Source of the DNA: Adineta ricciae
Taxonomy: Eukaryota > Rotifera > Eurotatoria > Adinetida > Adinetidae
Direction: 5' to 3'
Length of the DNA stretch: 64,000 bases
Assembly (NCBI GenBank): GCA_905250025.1
Contig: CAJNOJ010000192.1
Span: forward strand, 140,628 to 204,627
Below are positions 45,900-59,000 of the stretch, piece by piece. A program made the position numbers and the translations under genes. Each line of letters opens with the position of its first letter. Positions within the stretch are counted from its first letter, which is position 1. The notes beneath the pieces were generated by a model. It had not been told where the DNA came from. It did no database searches and saw only the letters and a program-made list of their open reading frames with translations.

Positions 45900-48471
45900 C
45901 TAACATCCAAAAACAGTTTCTTTACGAGAAAGAAGTGAGTGAGTCCGTAGATCGGTGATGGCACGAGCGAGTTGAATGACTGATAAATGATCGAAGAAGA
46001 GATGCGTATTGATTTCAGTAGAAATTTCTTGTTGCAATAAAGTTATTAGTTGTAAAGCCTTGAGAGAGGTACCACCTTGTTCAAAAAATGATTTGTTCAC
46101 GTCGATGTCGTCTGTTGTACAATCCAGAATTCGAGAAAAAACGACTTGAATGGATTTCACGAGCTCTGTTTGCTGTTGTAATGTATCGATAATAGGTATT
46201 GAACACGGTATACTCACTTCCTAAAACAAATATATACATAGTCATAGATAACAAGTTTTGATTTGTTTATTACTTGATTTTTCTCATTTATCTCGTTTGT
46301 GTTCAGTGTGATAATCTCATTCAAAGGTAAGTGTAACTGATCTGTACGATTTGAACCAAACAGCTGAGTGAGTAATTTTAACAAAGAACTCGCATGTTGT
46401 TCAATCGTTTCTCGTTCAAAGACATCGGACATGTATCCCCAAACACAATCAATAGTCATAGCGTGCTTGTCGAACGAAAATGAGACATCCAAATCGAATT
46501 TGTAACCAACCTCAATATCTTTTATTGGCTTCTTATAAGTAGAAATACGACATGAATCACCGAACATGATGTCATCCATATTTGTATAATCAATCAGTGT
46601 CGTATCAACACTGAAAATTGTTTGAAGATATGGAAATTGTAAGTGAGAACTTGGTACACGATGCAAATCAATCAGTTTATCATAAGGTAAGTGTGCATGT
46701 TGAACACTTGTAAGAAATGTCTTTTGTACTTTATAGACGAGTTCAATGAAGGAGAGTTTATCAAGATCAGCATTGACAATACGACATGGAAGAATATTAA
46801 CAAACATACCGATCATCGAGACAAGTTCTGGACGATATCGATTCTGATGAATAACTCCCACACACGCATCTCGATTATGTGGTGAAAGTTGAGCCAGAAA
46901 GAGATAGTAACATGTGAGACCCAATTGAAATAAGGTGACATTGAGCTCGTCAGCACACATAACCATTGAACGCGCAATTTCTAATGGAATGGCAACACTC
47001 AACAGCTCGCCTTGACCCGTACGACGAGCTGATAACGATTGTTTAGTACTACCCAGATTTAATTGACGATCCCAAGCATAATCACATAGAAGTTCTTTCC
47101 AGTAAGTGCATGCTTCTGACATCAGTAATGTTCGTTCATGAACAGAATAATCGATATACTGAAGACAAGGTGTTTGTAGTTCCTCACCTGCATAAGCCAA
47201 TTTCAATTCATCTAAGAACAAGTCTATAGCTTGTCCATCGAATGAACCATGATGAAAATTAAATAGAAGTAAATCATTAGTTAATAATATGTCTTTGTTA
47301 TCGCCGTGATCATAACGAATAAAGTGACAGCGAAAAACACCATTATTTTCTGTGTCAAATGGTGTCCACATTTCTTCGCGCAATATCTTCTTCTGTTGTT
47401 GTTCATCATGGACGGTTGTCACACGCATAGGATAAGTTATTGCATTATGAATCGACTGACGCAATATACCATGTTTGACATCGAACATGAGTCGAGTACG
47501 AAAGATCCAATGTTTACTGACCACGGAATTTAGCGCCTGAAGACACCGATCAATCGACAAATGACCAGCATCAATTTGAAATATCATATTCATATTAAAG
47601 ACGGGTGCGAGTTGCGGCCAATCTATGAAACGAGTATGCTCAGCCAACCAGATACTCGTTTGAACATATGAAGCAGGACCTAAAAGAAACAGTGTTTTTA
47701 TCGTTCAGCGAACAATAACAATCGCTCTACTAACCTTCGGCGATATTGAGTGGAACCCATGGTAAATGAAGAAGGACTTGACGTTCTTCGATCAGACGAG
47801 CATGATCAGCAATCGTTGTAGCACGAAAAAGTAAACTAATGTCGATTGATTGTCGAAATTGGGTTTGATAGTTATGATGAAGTTTCATGAGAAGAAGCGA
47901 ATGGCCACCAAGTTTAAAAAAACTGATATTGATCGTAGGAATGTGTTTCAGACCGAGCACTCGACACCAAATTGATGCTATATGTCGCTCCAAGTCGCTT
48001 CGATGCTGTTCGTCTGATTTTGTTATGTCCGAAGATAGGAGTGAAAAGTCAGGACATGGCAATGCCTTTCTATCTAATTTTCCATTAAGATTCAATGGAA
48101 ACTGATTCATTAGAAGAAATAACGACGGTACCATGTACAACGGTAGATGTTTCGAGCATTCATCACGCAATATATTAGTGTTCAGATGGGTTTTTGTTTC
48201 AACATAGGCTACAATATGTTCTAGGTTCTCGTGAGTGATCTTGATGACAACACAATTAGTAATGTCAGTGGATGACCGCATGATGACAGTCTCTATTTCA
48301 CCTAATTCAATGCGTTGTCCTCTCAACTTCACTTGAAAATCTTTGCGACCAACAAATCCTAATTGTCCATCTAAAGTCAGTCTGGCAAGATCACCTGTTC
48401 GGTAGAACACATCATCAGTGTTAGGTAATCGAATAAGTACTCGTTCACTCGCTTGGGGATCATTGAGATAA
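45900..48471 (-). CDS. NRPS, last modules (A5 C-half-T5-C6-T6), copy B
   Basis: Exons 47735-48471 (end of A5 with YRTGDL and [10 protein letters not shown], then T5 [10 protein letters not shown]), 46274-47679 (C6, HHGSFDG) and 45900-46220 (T6, GGTSLKAL, stop). Exon lengths and splice sites equal copy A. Cut at 48472, so the first half of A5 (including TSGSTG) is missing for this copy. An open frame that seems to run across the N into C5 is an assembly product. Confidence 0.88.
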
Positions 48472-48472
48472 N
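48472..48472. other. Scaffold joint inside the NRPS
   Basis: The A5 domain jumps from its C-terminal third to its N-terminal edge, so about 1 kb of domain is missing. The right side continues copy A: it overlaps 34531-34558. Confidence 0.9.
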
Positions 48473-50023
48473 GTTCTACTTGACAGTGGTCGATGAGATG
48501 ACGAGCCAGAAGCTGTGACGAATGGAATAACTCAGCATAGGTCAGTGATTGATCATCCAGAATCACTGCCAACTTCTGTGGATGTTGCACAACTCGACAT
48601 GCGAATTGTTCGTGGATCGGCAGAAGAGTCGAAGGAAGAAGAAGCTGTTGATCATTATTCAAGTGATATAGTAGTTCGTGTTCATGAGGAAGAAGTAGTG
48701 AATATTCAGAGATTGATTTGGTGGTCGATGAAAATAACAGTTGCTCGAGAAGACACTCATATCGATGAGCCATTAACTCAATTGTACTAATTTCAAAGAG
48801 ATCACTTGAACCATTGAGAGTGACGATGATCGATCTTGTTTGAACATTATGATGAAGAGAACATGACAGATCGAACTTAGCTACGCGTTGAGCATCAGTA
48901 GTCATCGCTGAGATGAATGGATGTAAATGTATATTTGAATCAAGAGAAATTTCATTGTCTTGTTGAATTTCGACATCAAACAGAGTTTGAAAAATACTAA
49001 TACCAGTTTTTGAAGTGATATTCTGAAAGGGTAGATGAGCATGTGGAATGGTGCAAAGAGTAAGATCTTTGACACATTGTAAATGAGAGAGAAAAGTTGA
49101 ATGTGGTTCGATGATGAGTCGATTTGGTAATGTGTTGACAAACACACCGATAATATGTTCGAGTTGAGCTCGATATCGGTTGGCTGTTGTTGTCAGAATA
49201 CATAAATCTTCGTGTTGAGTTAGTTGGAATAAGAAAACATAAAATATTGCAAGTCCAAGTTGGAAAAGAGTGACTTCGTAGTCAGTCAACAAGGTAAGGA
49301 TTCGATCAGTCAGATGTTGGGTGAGTTGGAACTCGAAAGTAATACCCAGACCTGATCGAGTTATGTTATCAGTTGGAAATCGATCGTATGGTAATGGTAG
49401 AAGAATGTTAGTAAGTCCATTCAAGTGTTGTTTCCAGAAGATGGTTGCGTCATCCATATTTATCTCTTTCTCATGTACAGAATAATCAATATAATCAAAT
49501 TCACAATGTTGAAGAGAAGTATCATTTGTGTATGCTGTTCTTAGATCGTGGAAGAATAAGTCAACTGATACTCCATCAAATGCTGCATGATGAAAGTTGA
49601 ATATGACGATATCCGATGGATTGAGAAGGTCTTCATCGATTGTCACAGATCGTCGAATAACATGACATCGAAAAACACGACCTTCACTCACACTAAACAG
49701 AGCAGGATTTGTTTCTTCATCATACAAAATCTTTTCCAGAGCTTTCCCATTAGCAACTGATGTTAAGTGTACTTCCAGTGGTACGGATGGAAGAATCTCT
49801 TGTTGAAGAACACCCTCGTTTTCATCATACACGAGTCGTGTGCGAAGTGTCTTGTGTTTGTGAATGATTGCATGGAGAGCTCGTTTTAATCTGTTGAGTG
49901 ACAGAGGCATCTCCACAATTTCATAGATCAAAGGAACGTGGTAGGTGGCTACAGCGTTAGTAGCACCAGTGAAACGAACACGTTCGTCCAAGTACAGACG
50001 AGTTTGAGCGAATGATGCAGGTC
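48473..50023 (-). other. NRPS module 5, C5 and start of A5
   Basis: C5 begins PASFAQTRLYLDERVRFTG and has NFHHAAFDGVS. A5 starts (HPQKLAVILDDQSLTYAELF) and continues at 34530 downward in copy A. Confidence 0.82.
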
Positions 50024-53000
50024 CTACAATACGATCGTGAAAAAAAAACATAGTGTCGGTTGAGAGAATAACTTACCTTTGGTAATGTTAAACGAATACC
50101 ACGAAGGATGTGTACTGATCTCAGACACTTGAAGTAGCTGAGCGTGATCGCGAATAGTGGCACGACGAAACAAATCGCTCACATTGATCGATTGATGAAA
50201 CTGAGTTTGATAGATATGATGCAGCTTCATCAGAAGTAGTGAATTACCACCTAGTTTGAAGAAACTCATGTTGATGGAAGGAGTCGATTCCAGATGTAAC
50301 ACTTGAGACCAAATCGATGAGACTTGTTGTTCCATTTCGCTACATGGTTCTTCACCTTCTCCCATAAGCGAGCCAGATGACACGAGAAGGGTAAAGTCAG
50401 GAGAAGGAAGTGCTTTTCGATCTACTTTACCATTTGGATTGAGTGGAAAATGATCGATGAGAACAAACAACGATGGTACCATATACAATGGCAAGTGTTT
50501 CATGCATTCATCTCGCAATATATTTACGTTGAAGTGCACTTCGGTTTGAACATAGGCAACTAGATGTTCGATCTGATCATGATCGAGTTTGATGACAACA
50601 CAATTCGTAATGTCAGAGGATGATCGCATGATGACTGTTTCTATTTCGCCTAATTCAATTCGTTGTCCTCTCAACTTCACTTGAAAATCTTTGCGACCAA
50701 CATAATGTAAAACACCTGATTTACCATCGATGCGGACCAGATCACCAGTTCTGTAGAATATGCCTGGTCCATGAGATATATCAGGTTGGTTTAAATATCC
50801 GCCAAATACAGCTTCACCACCGATGAGCAATTCTCCAATTTGGTGTTCAAGAAGAACAGGTTGAGAGTAAGTATCAAGGACTTTACATTTATAGCTAGGA
50901 AGTGGACGACCAATAGGTACGTTATTCGCTTTTAGATCATCTTGTGTAAGTAGGTGAAAAGTGGAGATGAGAGTACATTCGGCAGGTCCATACAAATTAT
51001 AAAGTTGAGCAGTCGGATCCAGCAGCGTGCAAATCGCAGAAGCTATTTGTGGTAAAAGAGCCTCACCTAATGAACATAATCGTCGTATGCTCGTCAATGC
51101 ATGTTGTTGAGACATAGAATTTTGGAGATACTGAGTCAAACTGGATATAAGAGTTGGAACCATGATTAGAAGTGTTATCTGATATCGTTGGAGAATAGAT
51201 GTGAAATAATGCATGTCAAGATTGCCGTTTTGGCGAAGCAAAACAAGTGTTCCTCCTAACCATAATGTACCGAGAATTTCTTGCATGTGAATGTCGAATG
51301 TGGGTAGTGTTGTTTGGAGCACAACATCATCGTGCATCATGATCGTGGAATGAGCTAGTGCATTGATACATACGGCAAAGTTTTTGTGAGTGATTGGAAC
51401 CACTTTCGGTTTACCGGTCGAACCACTCGTAAAAACTAAGTAAGCTATTCGTTCTACCGAATATGATTTAATATCAATGAGAATGATTTTATTCCACGAC
51501 GACGAAAGAACTTGTTCAATATCAACCATATTTGATGATATCAGTGTGTTCGTTCGACTGTGAGTAAGGACACACTTAGCTTGTACTTGTTCTATCAATG
51601 CTCGAAGTCGTGCTGATGGCTGATCTGCCGGCAGAGGACAATACGAAGCATCACTCATAAGAATCGACAATATGCCAATGATCTATTATATATCAAGAGA
51701 ATACTTGCTACTACCTTCAAATCAAAAGCTAAGTAGTTTAACTTACCATTTCAATGGAGCGCTCGACACATTGACCAATAATGTCACCTGATTGTACCTG
51801 AACTAGGTCATGGAGATGGTGAGCTACTAGTAGTGATGAATGGAATAGTTCAGCATAGGTTAACGATTGCTCGTCGAGAATCACTGCTAACTTCTGTGGG
51901 TGCTCGCAAGTTTGATGTACAAACTTCTGTTGGATGGTTCGAATATTCGACGAGAGTATGATTTGTTCACTAATGTTCAAATTTTGTAGTAATTCGATCT
52001 CATGTGGCAAGAATAGTGACAGTTCACAGATTTCATTCGAAGTAGGCGAGGAAAGTATGTGGTTCAATAGTGAATGAAAACGACGAGCCATAAGCTCAAC
52101 TGTCGCTGGTTCAAATAGATCGCTTGCGGCGTCGAATGACACTTGGATGGAACGTGCTGATACGTCATAATGAAGTGAACATGTAAGATCAAATTTAGCT
52201 ACACTTTGTGGATCAGTAGTCGTAGTTACCAACGGACGTAGAATTATGTCGGAGCTTAATGTAACTCGATCGTGATGGTGAGTTTCAACAACAAATAATA
52301 CCTGTAAAGCTGTAGTAGTCGTACCTGCAACAATATCTTGATAGGGCAAATGTGCATGAGGCATTGTAGCAACAACGAGTTCTTTTACGCATTCAATAAG
52401 GAATCCAAAGTTCTTCTGCGGTTCGATAGCAAGCCGTTGTGGTATCGTGTTGACAAAAAAACCAATCATATTCTCTAGTTCGGCTCGATTTCGATTTGCT
52501 GACACTGTGAGAATACATAAGTCCGTTTCTTGAGTTAGTTTAAACAAAAATGCGTAGAAAGCGGCTAGACCAAACTGAAAAAGAGTCGTTTCACAGTTAG
52601 TCAGATAATTCAGCATGTCATCAACAATATGTGGAGAGAGTTCAAAAATTGCAGTCGAACCACGACCTGATCGAATGTTGCTCTCGTCTGGGCGGTGATC
52701 GTAGGGTAACTGAAGATGAGGTTTGGTGAAGCCATTCAAATGTTGTTTCCAATAAACTCTTGCTGCATCCATGTTTACTTCCTTCTCATGCACAGAGTAG
52801 TCAATGTAATCGAAACTACATGGCGAAAGAGATTCATCGGTCGAATAAGCTTTCTTCAAATCGTCAAAGAAAATATCAATAGATGTTCCATCAAATGCTG
52901 CATGATGAAAGTTGAATATGACGATATCCGATGGACTGAGAAGGTCTTCATCAATTGCCAAACATCGTCGAATGGCGTGACATCGAAAAACACGACCTTC

Positions 53001-56000
53001 ACTTACACTAAATAGAACAGGATTTGTTTCTTCATCATAAAGAATCTTTTCCAGAGCTTTCCCATTATCAACTGATGTTAAGTGTACTTCCAGTGGTACG
53101 GATGGAAGAATCTCTTGTTGAAGAACACCCTCGCTTTCATCATATACGAGTCGGGTGCGAAGTGTCTTGTGTTTGTGAATGATCGCATGGAGAGCTCGTT
53201 TTAATCTGCTGAGTGACAGAGGCATCTCCACAATTTCATAGATCAAAGGAATGTGATAGGTGGCTACAGCGTTAGTAGCACCAGTGAAACGAACACGTTC
53301 GTCCAAGTACAGACGAGTTTGAGCGAATGATGCAGGACCTGAAATGAAGGCAATGAGAATGAGCTATGTGATATGAGGATGACTCACCTTTTGTCATATG
53401 GAACGATTCCCATTGTAGTTCTGTAGTGATTTGATGGGCTTCGAGCAATTTAGCATGATCAACAATAGTTGGTTTACGAAAGAATTGACTAATTAAGAGA
53501 GAGTTCGTGTCGAATTGAATCACTTTTTGATAAGAATAATAGAGTTTTATGAGAAGAAGAGAATTACCACCCAACTTGAAGAGACTAAAACTGGTTGAAG
53601 GTATTGTGTCGAGTCGAAGAATATCGCACCACAGGACAGATATGCGTCGTTCTATTTCAGTCATGGGTTCCTTATCACGTTGATCAATAGCCTGTGCAAT
53701 TATAGTATCGGGATTGGGAAGACGCGCTCGATCGATTTTCCCATTTTCGGACAAAGGTAGCTTATCGAGTAGGATAAAGACTGACGGAACCATGTAGGGT
53801 GCTAATCTTTCTTGGCATTTCTGTTGAAGTATGTGCTCAATACTCTTGTCTGTTGTTTGAACAAAGGCTGCTAAATACTCGTGTCCTTTGTTCGAATTCT
53901 CATGCTTGATAACAACACATTTGCTCACATTTGGAGATGCATCAGATAGGGTCTGTTCGATTTCAGCCAACTCGATACGTTGTCCTCTTAATTTGACCAT
54001 GAAATCTCGTCGACCTACATAATGAAGGAAGCCGTTTGTGTTAAGTCTAACAAGATCGCCTGTCTTGTAATATTTTTCCTTTTGTTCTGAGAGTCCAGTG
54101 ACAAGAACGCGCTGTGTCAAATCATCTCGATTGAGATATCCAGGAAAGACACTTGGTCCACTGACACATAATTCACCAATTTGATGACCATCAGGCAAAA
54201 TTGTTTGCATATATTGATCTAAAATACGACACTTAAGGTTGGGCGATAGTGGACCAATGCATGTGGGCTCAATCACTTGTTTGATATCTTGAGTGATCTT
54301 GTAAATACTTATATCAGTACATTCAGCCGGTCCATATAAATTAAAAATCGTAGCTCGAGTATTGTCTCGAAAGTTTTTCAAAGATCGGACATTCATTGGT
54401 TCACCTGATGAACACAGTGAGCGAAGTGTGTGCAAACGTTCGAATGCGTTATCCTGCTCAAGTTGCTCACAAATAACAGTCAAGTGAGATGGCACTGAAT
54501 GCATGTAAGTCGCTTGATGACGTTCAACGAGACGAGTCAAATAATCTAATTGTATGTTTCCATCTGGATGCAGAAGAATTGATGTACCACCCATAAATAG
54601 ACATCCGAGTAGTTCGGGAACATGAGCATCAAATGAACATGGAGTAATTTGCATGGCTGTGTCTGTAGGTAATAGCGAACCACTGTGAGCATAGGAGGCG
54701 ACGGTAAGCAAAAGGTTTCGATGGGTCAATTGAACACCTTTGGGCTCACCTGTTGAGCCAGATGTAAAAATAATGTAAGCCACTTGATCGACGCTACAAA
54801 TAGGTGTGTGGAATGGTTGTTCGATGATATCACTTCCATAGTAGAGTGCGAAAGAAGAAAGATTGATAGTCATCGATTGGAACTTGTTCACTGTTGGATC
54901 GTGTGTCAGAATATAACGTGCATTTGTCTGATTAATAATCGCTTGAAAACGTTTTTGAGGATGATTTGGCGTGAGCGGACAATAAATAGCGCCACTCATC
55001 AAAATTGCTAGAATGCCGAGTGGCATTTCCAGACTTCGTTCGACACACAAGGGTACGATATCATTCGGTCGAATGTGACATACATTCATCAGATGATAGG
55101 CTACGAGTTGGGTAAGAGAATAAAGCTCAGCATACGTTAAAGACTGATCATCAAGGACGACCGCCAATTTCTGTGGATGTTCGTCGACTCGGGATGCAAA
55201 TTGTTCGTGTATACACAGGGAATACGTTTGATATTGAAACTTATTATCAGTGTTTACCATTCGCAGCAGTTCGACTTCGTGTGGAAGCAGTAGAGATAGT
55301 TCACAGATAGGAGACGAAATAGAAGTAAAGATTTGAGAGAGAAGACACTCAAAACGGTGAATCATAGTGGAAACTGTTTCAACATCGAAAAGATCGAGGG
55401 AAGCGTTCAATGAAAGTTTGACAGTATGTGCTCGAGAATTGTAATCAAGGGAACAAGTCAAATCAAACTTAGCAACATAATCGTCTTGTGTAGCAGCTAG
55501 CGGAATTAATCGAAAATCAGGACTATCCGATGGTTGATGAATAGGTTCAGCGAGAAATAACGTTTGTATACCTGGCAGCTCATCCATTTCTTGATACGGA
55601 AAATGGGCATGGCGCATCGATTCGAGACACATCTGTTTTATATAGTCGAAGAAAACTACAACAGTCACATTGGGATCGATGATGATCCGTTGTGGTAATG
55701 TATTGGAGAAGAATCCAATGATATCGTTTAATTCAGCTCGAAAACGATTGGCCGATATTGTGAGCACGCATAGATCAGTCTCTTGAGTGAGTTTAAATAG
55801 AAATATATAAAAAGCAGCCAGGCCAACTTGAAATAGAGTCATGTCCTGCTTCGACATACAGATTCTCATTCCATCAATCACCTCTCGAGACAGTTCTAAA
55901 CTGACGGTTAAACCACGACCTGAGCGTGTGTCCTTATCCTTTGGAAATCGATCGTAAGGTAATGATAATAGAGTGTTAGCGAATTCATTCAAACGATGTT

Positions 56001-59000
56001 TCCAATATGATCTGGCTTCATCCATATTCATTTCCTTTTCATGTATCGAATAGTCTACGTAGTTGAATAAGTTAGGCGAAAGTGAATTACCAGTAAAGTA
56101 AGCTTCTTTCAAATCATGAAAGAAAATATCAATAGATGTTCCATCAAATGCTGCATGATGAAAGTTGAATATGATGATATCCGATGGATTGAGAAGGTCT
56201 TCATCGATTGTCACAGATCGTCGAATAACATGACAACGAAACATTCGACCTTCACTTACACTAAACAGAGCAGGATTTGTTTCTTCATCATACAGAATCT
56301 TTTCCAGAGCTTTCCCATTATCAACTGATGTTATCACCATTTCTAAAGCTACTTGATCCACAATCTGCTGATCAAGCTTACTTTTTGTCTCATCAAATAC
56401 CAATCGAGTACGCAGTGCTTTGTGCTTATCCATTACTGCGCATAGTGCTCCCTTTAGTTTTTTCACTGAGAGAGGTATCTCCACAATTTCATAGATCAAA
56501 GGAACGTGGTAGGTGGCCACCTTGTCCGTTGTGTTACCAAAACGAACACGTTCGTCCAAGTACAGACGAGTTTGAGCGAATGATGCAGGTCCTGAAACGA
56601 GGGCAGTGAGAATGAGCTATGTGATATGAGCATGACTCACCTTTTGTAACCTGCAATGAATGCCATGTGGGATGTGTATTGATCTCAGACACTTCAAGTA
56701 GCTGAGCGTGATCGTGAATAGTGGCACGACGAAACAAATCGCTCACATTGATCGATTGATGAAACTGAGTTTGATAGGTATGATGCAGCTTCATCAGAAG
56801 TAGTGAATTACCACCTAGTTTGAAGAAACTCATGTTGATCGAAGGAGTCGATTCCAGATGTAACACTTGAGACCAAATCGATGAGACTTGTTGTTCCATT
56901 TCGCTACGTGGTTCTTCACCTTCTCCCATAAGCGAGCCAGATGACGCGAGAAGGGTGAAGTCAGGAGAAGGAAGTGCTTTTCGATCTACTTTACCATTTG
57001 GATTGAGTGGAAAATGATCGATGAGAACAAACAACGATGGTACCATATACAATGGCAAGTGTTTCATGCATTCATCTCGCAATATATTTACGTTGAAGTG
57101 CACTTCGGTTTGAACATAGGCAACTAGATGTTCGATCTGATCATGATCGAGTTTGATGACAACACAATTCGTAATGTCAGAGGATGATCGCATGATGACT
57201 GTTTCTATTTCACCTAATTCAATTCTTTGTCCTCTCAACTTCACTTGAAAATCTTTGCGACCGACAAATACCAATTGTCCATCTGAAGTAATTCTAGCCA
57301 GATCACCTGTTCGATAGAACACACCATCAACATTAGGTAATTGAACAAGTACTCGTTCACTCGCTTGAGGATCATTAAGATAACCAGAGAAGATACCGAC
57401 ACCACCGAGAAAAATCTCCCCAATGTTTTGCCCATCAGGTAGCACTTGTTTACCGTAATTATCGAGTACAAGAACTTTTCGTCCAGGTAGACATCGGCCT
57501 ATCGGTATAATCTCTGGCAGATCGGTATCGTGAGACTCAATCTTGTAGTATAACGCCGATACAGTACTTTCAGCAGGAGCATATATATTTGCTAGAACAC
57601 ACGTAGGTTGTAAGTGACGGAAGATCGTCTTGACAACCTTTCCTTGAAGTTGCTCACCTAAATCAACAGATAAAGTATGAATAGCGATATGATGGATGCT
57701 TACCTCCCACAGTAATCATTTTTACAGTAGCAAGATGGTTAGATTTATCGAATTCTATTTGTTTATTTAAGTACTCGCCCAGAATCGCTACCGTTGTTGG
57801 TACAAAATCAATACGAGTGGCTTGGTTTCTTTCAATGGTTTCACATAGATAAAGTGTGTCAAGATTACCATGTGGTCGAAGGAGTACAATTGTGGCACCG
57901 CAAATCAAACCACCCATATATTCGTTGGTATGTTCATCGAATGAACAACTAGCCATTTGAATTATAGTATAGTGTTCGTCATGGAATTGTAGTTGACAGT
58001 ACGACTGCACCATGTGGGCAAAGTTTCGATGGCTAATGGGTACTACTTTGGGTGTTCCTGTCGAGCCACTCGTGAAAATCAAAAAAGCGATATCGTCCAT
58101 CAGTACATTCACGTCTGTCGACGATTCAAAGTCACCTTTAATTATATTCTCCACCGATACTTTGTTGTTCGGAATGAGATGATCGGTAGTCGAGTGAGTG
58201 AGAACACATCGTGGTCGAGTGAGATCAGTCAACAACTGCAGTCGTTCGAATGGTTCATGAGGTGAGAGTGGAAGGTACGAAGCACCACTAAACAGAATTG
58301 CCATGATACCAATGGCCATTTCAATCGACCGCTCAACACATTGACCAACGATATCGCCTCGTTCTACTTGACAGTGGTCGATGAGATGACGAGCCAGAAG
58401 CTGTGACGAATGGAATAACTCAGCATAGGTCAGTGATTGATCATCCAGAATCACTGCCAACTTCTGTGGATGTTGCACAACTCGACATGCAAATTGTTCG
58501 TGGATCGGCAGAAGAGTCGAAGGAAGAAGAAGCTGATTGCGGCTGTCTAACCCATCAATGAGTTGCGTTTCATGAGGAAGAAGTAGTGAATATTCAGAAA
58601 TTGATTTGGTGGCTGATGATAGTAACAGTTGCTCGAGAAGACATGCATATCGATGAGCCATTAACTCAATTGTACTAATTTCAAAGAGATCACTTGGACC
58701 GTTGAGAGAAAGAGTCAACGATTTTTTGCGAACGTTATAATAAAGTGTACACGTCAGATCAAACTTAGCCACACTGTATGGATCAGTGGTGCTGCCAATG
58801 AATGGACGTAAAAATGTCTGAGAATCGAGACCAACTTCACCATCCCGTATAGTTTCGACATCAAAAAGTGTCTGCAGCGACGCAATGTTTGTGTTTGTCG
58901 CAATCTCTTGAAAGGGAAGATGAGTATGTGGAAGTGTAAGTAGAGCGAGGTCTTTGACACGTTGCATTAATAAAGTGAAACTGGAATATGGATCAATGAT

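Noticed and set aside
20142..48471. Genuine tandem duplication of about 14 kb
   Set aside because: Boundaries fall exactly at single Ns, cut genes in mid-frame, and each cut gene is completed by a distant piece with an exact overlap. Interleaved alleles explain this better.
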